64,000 nt of DNA from Rotaria macrura (Eukaryota > Rotifera > Eurotatoria > Philodinida > Philodinidae): NCBI GenBank assembly GCA_900239685.1, contig OENT01000469.1, forward strand, positions 46,909 to 110,908, written 5' to 3'. A program made the translations under genes and the position numbers. Positions 24,548 through 36,200 of this stretch are shown here, piece after piece (the stretch's first letter is position 1; the number at the start of each line of letters is the position of its first letter). The notes beneath the pieces were generated by a model. It was not told the DNA's origin, searched no databases, and was given only the letters and a program-made list of their open reading frames with translations.

Positions 24548-24630
24548 ACCCGGATTCCCATAGGATTTCATCGGATCGTAGGATCCGATCGGATCCAATC
24601 GGATTCGTTATCGGATTCATTCACCTGGGT
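24548..24630. mobile_element. Foldback-like element D, GGATCCGATC interior (about 83 bp)
   Basis: Starts ACCCGGATTCC (one base off ACCCAGG) and ends CACCTGGGT, with CGGATC/GATCCG words between. Short and possibly truncated; the left boundary is uncertain. Confidence 0.45.
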
Positions 24631-25143
24631 TGTAGGATCTCACCATGAAACTGCTGTTTCGTAATTTTGTTTTTGCGTGGATCATACTATGTTGCCTTGC
24701 TTGATGGGGTATCATTATACGCCTTCACCGAAATATTAATATTGAAAGAGTCTACTTATTCATTCACAACATTTTTCGTGCGACTTTATTGATATTACGC
24801 GTGAATGCAATTATTAAAATCAATGTGAATAATTCTGATTCCATGAAGGAAAAGATGATAATACTATCATCTTTCAAAAATTAATCTGTACAGTAATTTA
24901 ACTACTGAATTCCAAAGTTGCAAATCTTTATATTATATGCACAGGATACGCACAATACGAAAGCGCCATCTCTTAAGGTGAACCTTTAGGTTATATATAT
25001 TTCATCAATGACCAATCTGCGTTTGGTCACTTCTACTTTGGTTCGAAATTCGGTCTTTTATTATTACCTTTTTATGTTGTGGAATAGGAAAAGACGACAG
25101 CAATCACACAATAATTATTCGCTTCACGTGATCGATAGCCATA
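24631..25143. promoter_or_regulatory. Upstream region of the methyltransferase gene
   Basis: 513 bp between element D and the ATG at 25144, with no other gene. An acceptor-like CGATAG lies a few bases before the ATG. Confidence 0.35.
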
Positions 25144-26190
25144 ATGTCCGAAGCTATTCTGAACGTAACAGCAGCATACAATACCAATTCTCAACCGCAA
25201 TTAGCGGCTATCGATTTGTCGATTTCATTTATTCATCAAGCAATCGATGCTTTGGCTATTGATAGTTCATTATCAAGTAATCCATTAATAATTGCAGATT
25301 TCGGTACATCACATGGTGCAAATTCAATTCATGCAATGAAATTGATTATTAATTATTTACGTGAAAAGAAAAACGATTATCGAGAACCTTTGATTATTCA
25401 TAATGATCTACCAACGAATGATTGGAGACAAGTTTTTCAACTTCTCATTGATGATAATTCTTACAAAGCGGTAGCTAGCGGTCATTCATTTTATGAACAA
25501 TGTTTACCGAATAATTCCCTTTCGATCGGTTATTCATCGACATCCATACATTGGTTATCAAAGAAACCATGTAATATTTCAAAGCATTGCGTATCTTTAT
25601 TCGCTACTGATGATGAATTGATTGCATATGAATCGCAAGCAACTATGGATTATAAGAATTTCCTTGAAAGTCGATCCCGTGAATTAATTCCAGGTGGTAT
25701 TCTTATCCTTGTCATACCTTCGCTTAATGAACAAGGACAATGTGGAAATCAAAATGCAAAAAGTCTTCTTTATCAATGCGCGAAAGACATTGGTTTAACG
25801 TCGAAAGAATTGTTCCATTACACAATACCTTCCCATATTCGGTCGTATGCTGAATGTATTGATGAAAAACTTATGCATCAATATTCATTTGAATTGGTTA
25901 AAGCAGAACTTCGAAGTGTTTCAACCGATTTCTATGAACAAATGGAACGTGGACACATAACGATCGAAGAATTTGCTTGGAATCGAACAGAATTCATGCG
26001 TTCTTGGTGTGAACCAATATTGCAAACAGCTCTCGAAATCAGTCAGCAACGATCGAAAGAAGAAATTAGTCAACTTTTAAATCAATATTGGACTATTTAC
26101 AAATCGAATATTAAAGAAAAACCATATGAATACAAGTCCTATTTGAGTTATGCGTATTTAATTTTAAAAAAGAATTCACAGAATTCTTAG
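25144..26190 (+). CDS. SABATH-family SAM-dependent carboxyl methyltransferase (348 aa, single exon)
   Basis: An uninterrupted 348-residue frame from ATG 25144 to TAG 26188-26190. Family features appear in order: the SAM-binding loop IADFGTSHGANS (about 49-60, the DxGxxxGxNS motif of SABATH enzymes), HNDLPTNDW (about 81-89, the conserved NDLP-N-DF site), SFYEQCLPNNSLSIGYSSTS then HWLSKKP (about 117-144, the G-SFY...P-S-H-SY-LHWLS segment), and IPGG-like LIPGGILILVIPS. Length matches the family (about 350-380). SABATH enzymes transfer methyl groups from S-adenosylmethionine to carboxyl groups or ring nitrogens of small molecules such as salicylate, benzoate and xanthosine; substrate here is unknown. 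It lacks introns among intron-rich neighbours and belongs to a family best known from plants and bacteria, which fits horizontal acquisition but does not prove it. AATAAA lies 31 nt past the stop. Confidence 0.88.
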   Translation: MSEAILNVTAAYNTNSQPQLAAIDLSISFIHQAIDALAIDSSLSSNPLIIADFGTSHGANSIHAMKLIINYLREKKNDYREPLIIHNDLPTNDWRQVFQLLIDDNSYKAVASGHSFYEQCLPNNSLSIGYSSTSIHWLSKKPCNISKHCVSLFATDDELIAYESQATMDYKNFLESRSRELIPGGILILVIPSLNEQGQCGNQNAKSLLYQCAKDIGLTSKELFHYTIPSHIRSYAECIDEKLMHQYSFELVKAELRSVSTDFYEQMERGHITIEEFAWNRTEFMRSWCEPILQTALEISQQRSKEEISQLLNQYWTIYKSNIKEKPYEYKSYLSYAYLILKKNSQNS

Positions 26191-29100
26191 CATTAATTTT
26201 ACAAGAAAAGATAAGAATGGAAATAAAACAATGGTTTCGTTCTGTTTGCTAGCTGAGTTTCAAGTTTATTTTATCGAACATGCTAACTCATCGACTCGGG
26301 AAATAGATATGAGGATTCAAGAGAAAATTCATCATCGTGCCATCGTTTAGTAAACCACACGTCATTGTTACGATGGAAATTTCTCAGTCATAATTTGTGA
26401 CTAAGAAAAAAGGTGAGTTCTACGTGCATAAGATTTTTCAAAAATTGCACAATAAAAATGAACGTTAAAAATTTTTTGAATATACGATTGTACATAACTT
26501 CAGCAACTATTCAATCAAATAGTTTAATGATCATACATAGATTTAAGCCGACGAGAGTGATAATCAGTATTAGTGGTCATATTCATAGAAGGTTTGAAGT
26601 AATATTGAATGCGAATCATCTAATTTCTTTTGAATCAATCATTGAACACGATGTTGCTGAATGATAGGAATGTGTGGATGCCAATGTTTGCTTTTAAATG
26701 GAAACGAGGATACACATTGACAATCACAAGACTAGATAATTCAACATTTTCATTCACACATCTCATATGCTCTCGTTTTGATACCTGGGAATTCATTTCA
26801 ATCGTCGACAAGTATTTGTTACTTGTTTGAATATTCACGCAAAAATTCTCTTATGATAAGAACTCGTAGAGATACTTTATCATGTCTTTTTTTTTGTTAT
26901 ACTCTTTTGATAAAATTATTTTATTCAAATTTACCTTTAACCTGTCGTCTTTCATCTAGGAAGAATGAAATTCATGCTCAAGTTCTGCATCTATGTGTTG
27001 GATTATCATTAATTGAATACTATATCTATCAGATATTTTCAATACTCTTGTTTATCGATGATTCATGTCTTAAGTTGAACAATGAGGGCATAATCAACTT
27101 AGTACAGATACAAAAATATTTCGAATTATTCGTCTATCGTGATTTTGAAATATCAATCATATAGAATTAATCGAAAATATATTTGCCATTCGGCTAGTTG
27201 CATACAGCCTTCAATGAATGCTGCTGATTCTACGGTAAGTTTTCCCTCCGTATAAGTACTATAGTTATTTGACTTGTTTTTTTTTAAGTACTCAAAATAA
27301 TGAAAAATCTTGCTAGTGTAAAACTCACGTGAGGATATAGTGTTTTTCTTTCATCGTAATGTTACCGATACTGAGAGGATTGATTGTCTACGATAAATGT
27401 AATTATAGTGACAACTTAGTAATTCATGTCTCCATCTAAATGGAAGCATGTTTTCATTGAAATTTCAAATAATCTTTTATTGATACGAAGACAAAAACAA
27501 TTCGATTTCGAGGTACCTCAATTCCATAAACCTATCATATTTTTCATCTTTTCGAATAACAGTACTATTTTTTCTGATAGAAGTCTAAATTGATTTTTCA
27601 CTATTCGTCAAATTGACCTCAGGCCGTTTTCATTGGTCGTCGGTCGTATGGAATGATATACATGTCTTCTGCTTGAATCTGTGTAGCAAAATAGTGAAAA
27701 TTTTCAAAAAAACAACAAAGTATAAAACAACAATCGATAATAGTTCCTGATATCCTCCAGAGTTATAGAGAACGCAGAGATGAAGTCATATGGACTCGAT
27801 TCGTATGATTCTAAAAATGAACTCATATGCATTAGCCTTCATTTGCAATCGCCGTAATTCTTTAGTTTGTTTACAAGTTAGCAAAATTGTGATTTAACTT
27901 GATGTACCATATCAACAATACCAAAGTGCTTGTTATTTTTGCCTTCTATCATTAAAGAACATTCATAGTAGTATCATCTGAAATCTAAATGGACAAACTG
28001 TACGATCCTACTACACGTATCTTATTATAGACCTAATTTATGATATCTTCTGGGATTTTTTTTCATTCAATCCAGCTATATTATAATTAATACAGTTGCT
28101 GCAATAGAATTAGATAACTACTTTAATCAGATTGTAGAAACAGATCTTTTCTTCTCTATTCATTATGGTCTTGATCCGATCTAAGTAGATGAAAATAAAA
28201 AGGAATTTTCAATTAAAGAACTACTAATCATTACGTTGTCCAGATTATCTTCAAAAGAAAACCGATTGTTTCACAAGGAATAGCTTTGATTATATAAGTT
28301 ACTGACTTCAAAAAAGAACAAATCTACATATTCGATAGGTGCAACACGACTTAAGACTAATCTACAACCAAATAGGATTGTCTACGATAGTCGAACACGA
28401 CAGTTGTTTGCTTTCATCGCTTGTGTTATTCTTATTTGAAGGGGTGGGTTTATATACATTTATAGCATACCATAATGATTCATATATGTGTATACTATTA
28501 CAATTAAATACATTTAATCTGCAATCGGAAATATTTGTGCTACCTGACCAAACTTCATTTATCTGATGTAAAATATTAACATTGCATACGCGTTCGAATC
28601 ATTCGTCAAAATATTTCAGGTATCGTTTTGATTTTTTTTGTGAGCACTGTGTCAATAGTAAGAAAATAATTAGCAGATAGAAAAGATAGATTGCAATCAA
28701 ATCATTAGAAAAAAGAAATATAGTTGATAAAAAAAAATATCGCATCAATTAAGTATATTGAATATTATAGATAATTGGCATGAGCATTTGAAACATTATG
28801 AAAATTTCGTCTGGCAAGATTTACATTGTTACGAAATACGATGGAGAGAAAAAAAATGTGATTATTGACAATTGAAATTTAGCCAAAGCGTATAATTATA
28901 ACGTTTGTTCCAAGATGGCGTTAGTTAAAACGTTGAAAAAAAAATTATATTTCATTGGTTCTTTCTACCTGCAATTAAATGATTAATCAATTGATTTTCA
29001 AGTGAGTGAAAAATACAGTCGCGTGCTTACCTGATGTTTCTTTGCTCAGTCTACACATCACAAACTGTGTGAATGCAATCACTTGTGATAAATAATAACA

Positions 29101-29199
29101 TTATTAGCATAAATTTAGAAGACTTGGTTGTGGCTGAAACTAAATTTCTACCGAAAGTACTTTTGAGTAAAGAATTTTTTTGTTCTTTTCTTTTCTTTT
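26191..29199. other. Intergenic region methyltransferase-DENND11
   Basis: 3 kb without a convincing gene. Several open frames (26413-26664, 26778-27164, 28339-28566) lie in different frames, lack consistent splice links and show no recognisable domains. Confidence 0.35.
26222..26227 (+). other. Polyadenylation signal AATAAA of the methyltransferase gene
   Basis: AATAAA 31 nt after the stop codon at 26190; a eukaryotic 3' signal on an otherwise intronless gene. Confidence 0.5.
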
Positions 29200-29201
29200 A
29201 G
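29200..29201 (+). promoter_or_regulatory. Candidate trans-splice acceptor of DENND11
   Basis: A long pyrimidine tract (TTCTTTTCTTTTCTTTTAG) ends in AG at 29200-29201, only 19 nt before the ATG. It could be a spliced-leader acceptor or the 3' end of a 5'-UTR intron. Confidence 0.45.
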
Positions 29202-29220
29202 ATAAACTAAGACAAAAAGA

Positions 29221-32081
29221 ATGATTAATGATCGTGATGATGATGATGTACCTCTTTTGAACGATGATGGTGATGATGAGCAATTAATAACATCCGAAGA
29301 TAGTCAACCTAACATTGAAGCAGTGTTTGTTGCAACATTTGATGTTAGATATGGTAAAATTTATCGAAAAACAAAAAAAAGAAATACTTTTATTATTATG
29401 TTCTCTAATCTATAAATTCTCAAGGTAATACTATTGAATTTCAACTGCCGACAAGAGAACAAATGCCATTGAATGGTTTGGAATATAGAGCAATACCAAG
29501 TGGATCGCATAATATTTATCAAGATTTTATGTAAGAGCCATAGTTTAATGTTCGATTTAAAACATTCTTTAAAATTAAAATAGGCACGATAATGCTTTTG
29601 AGTTAACCTAAGCAATGACTCTCGAATTTTATTGTGTCATTGTTAAACGACCAGAGTACTATTATTTGAACATGAAACTATAAAGATCTTCACGATTCCC
29701 ATGATGTTATCGTGATTTTTTTCTATACATTTTCATATTCTTTAATTTTTTATCTATGAAAGAATATTCTGTCCATTGACTCATCATATCAAATCGATAA
29801 AGTAGTTAAAATTACAATCGAGCAATGGTTTATTTGATTTCAACACGTACAAGAGATTTTACGATAAAATGTTGAGGTTTTCAAGGACAGAACTCTTGAG
29901 TACGCATAGAAACCGTGAATCACATAGACATTCATGATGATCTGTCGTATGAATCTTAGACTAAAATGAAAGTTATGCTGATGTACGTACATATGTGAAA
30001 CATTTTCTACTTGTAAAAATTGAAGAAACTATGAATGTTTACCGTTTCTACAAGTGTTCATCAAGGATTTTCAAGTAATTCCATATATTATATTCGAACT
30101 ATAAATAGAACTCGAATAGATTTTCTCCGATTAGATTATATCGAAAATCGGCGGAACTATCAATCATGATGATTATATTTGCACATATCAAATAATATCA
30201 TAATAAAATATGCTGCTTGATAGGATGATGTATATAATTTTGTGCAAGACAATTCAAATGGTTTATTTTTTACGAAAACACATTTAATTACATGATTCTT
30301 TTTCGAACGAGTTCAAATACAATCATTAGAATAAATCAGTGATTCATTATTCTATACAGAAATGTGAAATCCTAATGGCGTACTTTTGAAATATTTTAAT
30401 GGTGTCAATATTTATTTAGATATTTTCGTCATGAAAGTAAATATGGATTGGCTTGTTTAGCTCGAGCAGATAGTTTAAATGAAGATGATGGATCAGCTTT
30501 GTCATTGATCGATCAATCACAACGTGGTATGCGAATTAAGTCTGTTGGTGTGTTAACGTCATCGATTATACACATACAATCATATCTTAGTCTTTTAGAA
30601 ATTGAAGCTAGGTTATTAGTCTATTTAGTTTCTTTCTATGATAGAAATAAAAATCGATCATCTAATCAATATTTAGAACTTATCTCAGTCAATCGGAACC
30701 TAACTATGATAATTTAAAACGACTTCTTATACGTCCTGAAATACCAACGTCAGTTCCTGTTTCTATTTATGTAAGTATATACTAAAATTAGATCAGCTAA
30801 TACTATTCTTATGATCGAATACTTCTCAAATAATACAGTTAATGTATGACACTAGACGATAATCGCGATAACATCCGTTACAAAAGAAATGCCATGCCTT
30901 TGATCGACATGATACTACTTATTATTTGAAACACCATATTTGTTTATAGAAAAAAATGGACCACATGAATATACTCCGCCGATTCCGTAGATATTCATCC
31001 TGACATAGAAAGTCCTTCAACAGAAAAGAAAACAACAAATGTCAATCATTTATCGTGACACATTTTTCGAATATTGACAAGTTTGCGTAATCATCAAATT
31101 AACTAAACCTATGGCAATAAAAAGAAAAGATTCAAATATTTAATGTCCATGTTCTTTCTTCTATATAGAGAAAAAAAAAGAATTTTGAAAGTCATGCTAT
31201 TGCAAGTAACACGAGAACAAGGAATGTCAAATTTTTTATTCATAGGATACTTTATTCAATGAATTCATTCAAAAATTTGGTCCATCCATCTTTCCACTTT
31301 CGAGGTTAATCCTTCTTGGTAAACGTATTTTACTTTACTCACGTTCACCGATCGGACCTCTTTGTAATGCAGGTAGAAATTATCCTTGCCTTTCTATTTT
31401 ACTATTCTTCTATCATATTAAAAGAAAAACTAAGACAATCGTTTAACTTTTCATCTAGTTTACTTCATTCATATAATTAATCAATCTGTAAATCCACTAT
31501 TTTTTATTAATGTTATGGATTTACCGATGCTTACTAATGAACAATCATATATTGCTTGTACAACAGAAAAAATCTTCAAAGAAAAAGTACAAATCTACGA
31601 TGCATTCGTTGATTGTGATAATGACATTGTTTTCCATACAAGTGATCCTATTTTACATTCAATTATTAAGGTAACACGCAATGATCGTAATCGATTTAAA
31701 AAAATTGTGACGTAAGTTAATTCATCATTAAAAATTAAAATGGATAAGAAAGAAGAAGAAAAAAAAAAGAACTCTTAATTCGATGACATAATCGTACAAT
31801 GCGATGGTATTTAACTGAATTTTTCTTCTGTATTTAGTTTGAATTCTTTTATTAACATTGGTAATCGTTTGTCTCGATTATTGAATCAAATATCTCAATC
31901 AAGTAATAATCGAAAAATGACTAAGGAAAATTTTCATTCTCTTGATCTTCATCAACGTGATGATCGCTTATTTCTTAATGAATTCATTCGAATACATCGT
32001 ATTCCAAATGTGACTATAAGTAATCAAGGATCAATTCGTTTTCCTGTGTCACCTTGTTGTTCTTGCCCGAATTTCGATTGA
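29221..32081 (+). CDS. DENND11: DENN domain-containing protein 11 (LCHN), 382 aa
   Basis: Seven exons: 29221-29353, 29425-29530, 30420-30611, 30677-30770, 31246-31372, 31459-31711, 31838-32081. Conserved LCHN blocks occur in order: NIEAVFVATFDVRYGNTIEF (about 31-50), LEYRAIPSGSHNI, DFIYFRHESKYGLAC, RIKSVGVLTSS, FIQKFG...LGKRILLYSRSPIG, QSYIACTTEKIFKEK and, near the end, FLNEFIRIHRIP. Human DENND11 is about 455 aa; the shorter length comes from a brief acidic N terminus and loss of a loop before the FIQKFG block. DENN-module proteins act on Rab GTPases as exchange factors or related regulators; the substrate of DENND11 is not settled. Intron 3 (65 nt) contains in-frame codons, so simple frame reading across it fails; the splice GCTAG|gttatt to TTTAG|AACTTA restores TYLSQSEPNYDNLKRLL. 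All junctions are in phase. Confidence 0.9.
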
Positions 32082-32700
32082 TTGTTAATTTTAGTTTGAT
32101 AGAAAAAAAAAACCCGAATTATATTTGGTCTTACTTTGATTTTTCTTTTAATTTTTATAATAACGATTGGATCGATTTATAACCGATCGACTCATGTAAG
32201 AATTCAATTTTTTCATTAATCATAAAATGAACAAATTTTCTATTAAAATATTATTCATATCTAAACTGTATACAAATTAGGTTCGATGACCTTATATTTA
32301 TTTTATTTCTCATTAACAACCAATGTCGTGTCGACAAAATCATTTTGTTCGTTGTATCTCATTACCATGTCTTTCTTATCATAAGAAATTGACAATAATA
32401 TATTTCATGCTTCTTTACATTCTGTCTGTCGACACGAAGAAATAAGTCAATCTCTTGTAAGCTTACGCATGTCATGAATGCACCACGGGGCGGTGAGACA
32501 GCAGACGTCCATATGTAACGAAAGAGAATGATAAACGATAACTATTTTCTCTTTGTAGACATTCACTAGCAAATATGTACAAACCTTAGTTGTAGTTTTT
32601 TTCTTTCTTTTTCTATTGAGTTTCATTGTTTCGCTCAGAATGGTAGACAAAGCAAAGAATGTGTTGTATACCGTAATTGCATAAGCGTTTGTCTTTTTAT

Positions 32701-32731
32701 AGAGAGCTAGAGAGAGAGAGAGAGGGAGAAG
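32701..32731. repeat. (AG)n microsatellite
   Basis: AGAGAG tract with a few interruptions, intergenic. Confidence 0.7.
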
Positions 32732-33120
32732 AAAGCAAGCAGAACAGATCATTTAATGACACTACCTTCAGGATCTTTTCTTTTCTTATTGAGTTATGCC
32801 TTGTTATGATACTGTTGATTTCCATCTGATAATCGAGATAGACTGTTTTCTCGTCTCCAAGAACATTCATCGATTTTCTCTTCATCGGTCTATTCGTATT
32901 TAATTATTGGCATTCATTGTTCTGGACTAACAAAAGGAAAAGAAAAACGTCCTTCTATACTCATAATAAATACGAAAGCTTTATTCTCTCAACTGTTTCT
33001 CTCTTGACATTTCGATAAAAAATAAAAGTACTTTATTTACCAGACGAGATAGCATGATTGTTAAAATAAAAACGAATCTCATACTCTTATGGACACGTGG
33101 TTTGACTTGATCTTTTTTCC

Positions 33121-33126
33121 TATATG

Positions 33127-33157
<31 letters not shown>

Positions 33158-33168
33158 ATATGTATATT
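33121..33168. repeat. (TA)n(TG)n microsatellite
   Basis: Runs of TA then TG then TA just upstream of the formin coding start; probably within its promoter or 5' UTR. Confidence 0.7.
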
Positions 33169-33233
33169 GTAGATGGTAAAGTAAAAGCGTACAAGTATAA
33201 AACAAAAGTTTTTGTTCGACTCTATCGAACATT

Positions 33234-36200
33234 ATGTTACATTTACAAATGACAGAAATATATGACGAAAATATGGACATGGCTTCATCAACATTACATT
33301 GTCGAATACAGTATCTTGATGATATTGATCCCTTTTCAAGTGTTAATTTACCAGAGCCTGCTCGACCTCCGTCCTTTACATTTTTGACATCCACTATTTT
33401 AAGTAATCAATTGCATAGTGTACATAAAGTTCTCAATGCACCACATCAAGTAAATGGATTCAATTAAAAATGCCTAATGTATTAATGAAACGTATTTCTA
33501 TTTCGTTATAGATTTCTGATTGTACGCTTGAACTATGTCGACAAGATGGTACTAAAACTGAATTTGGTCCATATCTTGAATTAGATCAAACACTTGATGA
33601 ACAACGTGAAGATATCGAAAGTTTTACACATGGGTTCGTAGATTATCTTTGTGATGGAAGGAAATAAATTTTATTTTATTTTTTCATTTCAAAGACATAA
33701 ATGGTCGATTGTTCTTCGTACACAATTGAGTGTTCGAGTTCAGGCTTGTATAGGTAAAATATTGAAAACGAAAATGTTTTTTTTTAAGAAAAAAAAATTT
33801 TTATTTATAGATAAACTAGTGAATTCAGATGGACGTGAACTACGAAGATCATTATTTTCACTGAAACAAATTTTTCAAGTAGACATTTAAAATATAACTA
33901 AAATAACAATAGATCGATCTATTTTTGTTTCCAGGATGACAAAGATCTTGTACATGAATTTGTTAATAATGAAGGTTTACAATGTTTAATAAAAATTGGT
34001 GGAGCAGCCGATCAAAATTATCAAAATTATATTCTGAGAGGTAGGCAAAATGCGTTTATCTGTTCAACGGAATCAATGTTAATAGAATGTAAAAAAGAAG
34101 AATTTTTGTTTTAATTAAATAGCTCTAGGCCAATTAATGTTATATGTTGATGGAATGAATGCTGTGATTAATCAAAATGAAGTTGTTCAATGGCTTTATT
34201 CATTAGTTGAATCGAGTGTATGTAGAAAATATTTTATTTTTCTTAACTAAGAATATGGAATTGAGTGCCTTGAGCGAGGAAGTCAGTGACCATTCATAAA
34301 TAGGTTTCTCATTCTTTCCAAATCGTCACACATCATTCTGAATGCATGCAGCTGGCTCAACATTATTCGATCCTTGATAACGCTTCACAACGCTGTATAA
34401 AATTAAAAAACGTTCCCTTTCTACACTAGCTTCTATGATTTAAATGACATATCGAATCAGAACTCTGTCGTTTCTCTAGTGAATGGCATATAGGAGAAAT
34501 TCGTGACCTTGTAACACCAAGATCTGCAAAGTTATTCTATCGATTGAGAATAGAGTTGTTCAACAGCACATACATGAAAAGTTAGAAAACAGTGATTGAT
34601 AAAATCATTCGAATTAGAGAAAAACAATGTCGGAAAATAGATGACCTTCCCTGGTGTCTTATGTAATGTTTTCTGTGTGTGGCCTTCTAATATTGAATGA
34701 CCTTCGCGGGATGTTATGACAAAATATTGTTCTTTCCTTGTTCTTTCAGGTGATATTGCTGACGCATATGCATCATTATTTGTCATACGATAGACTTAGC
34801 AAAGGTCTAGAAAACGATACTAATGTATTCTTATGTCTAGTTTCTAGTCAACATGTTTTAGTTCGAAAAGAAACCCTACCGTTCATAAATGTTCAACATT
34901 TTTTCTTGCTGAATGAAACAATGATCATAAAAAATGCTTTCATAAATGTAACTTTTCTTCTGAACATAAAGATCTACTATTCTCAAGAGAAATCTAAAAG
35001 AAACAATGTCAATCAACAGGACTGTCTGATTGAGAAAAATCATCGGTAATTTTTTCTTGAAACAATCTACGTATGCTAAATGACAAATTAAATAATAAGT
35101 ATAAACATGATTTCGACTAACATTACATTTTTAAGTTAGTCTGAAGTGAACCAGAACAAAATTTTTATATCAGGTCTATTTAATTTTCTTTTTCTATATA
35201 CACGAGTGTAGATGGATAGATCGATGCTATTTTCTATTTTTTATCAATACCAAGTTGTAGAGACTTGTACTTTTCTGATTGAGCATAGATTGAAAATCAG
35301 CAAACATTTATTTTTCGTATGATTACGCATAATGACTCGAGTGGCCTCTGCATATGTTGAAGTCAAGAAGTATAATATCGTATTTTAAAGGTTTGAGAAG
35401 TGGAAATGGGTGGGTGGATGGGCGTGTGTCGTCTTTACGTGTACTTCATACACGTACTCATCGACATCTGTCACCATGTGTGTCCCTATACTATATATGT
35501 ATCCGACGGAATTGAAGGGCATATTATCATATACTACGTCCATGACAATGTCTTGCCTTTGCAAAAAAATAAAGAGAGAAGCCTTTTTTGTGGTGAAAAA
35601 TTCTAGTTCGATGAATTGAAAATGAAAAAAAAATCAACATAGAATTAAAAGCGTTTAGTGGATGTCTAATATTGAATAAACTGCATGCATCTCTCGTGAA
35701 TTCCAACTATGGAATTTCAGCGATGATGGAAATTGAACATACAATAGTAAAAAAATTTGAATTCGAAAAGGAATCAACTTTCTCGTTGTTTGAGTAATTA
35801 GTCATTGCGTAATGCAAATCATAATTTTCGTTCTAGTTCCGACTTGTTGTTAAAACAAGTTTAAAACTCTTGATTGTATTTGCTGAATACACAGAATCCA
35901 ATGCTTCATTAATCATGTCTGCTGTTACACAAGTTGATCGATCAGCCAAACGTACATTATGGTCGAATGCAATGAAAATATTAAATGAAATGGATAATTC
36001 ATCATCTGAAGTCGTTTTATTAATCATAACATTGTTTAATACGATTTTGTCAGCTTTACCTGATCAAGATACATTTTATGATATGACAGATGCATTAGAA
36101 GAACAGGGAATGCAGCGATGTACACAATTTTTTCTAAATCGAAAACCAACAGAAGCAGATCTCATTGAACAATTTAATATTTATGATGTACGTTCAAAGA

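Larger units (their letters stand above)
32082..33233. other. Intergenic region DENND11-FHOD with microsatellites
   Basis: No gene recognised. Holds an (AG)n tract at 32701-32731 and a TA/TG tract at 33121-33168, the latter 66 bp before the formin ATG. Confidence 0.4.

Noticed and set aside
26413..27164. Overlapping plus-strand ORFs in three frames
   Set aside because: Different frames, no splice sites joining them sensibly, and no known motif.
30618..30717. Read-through of DENND11 exon 3 to the in-frame stop near 30717
   Set aside because: It would truncate the protein. A 65-nt GT-AG intron (30612-30676) restores the conserved downstream frame.
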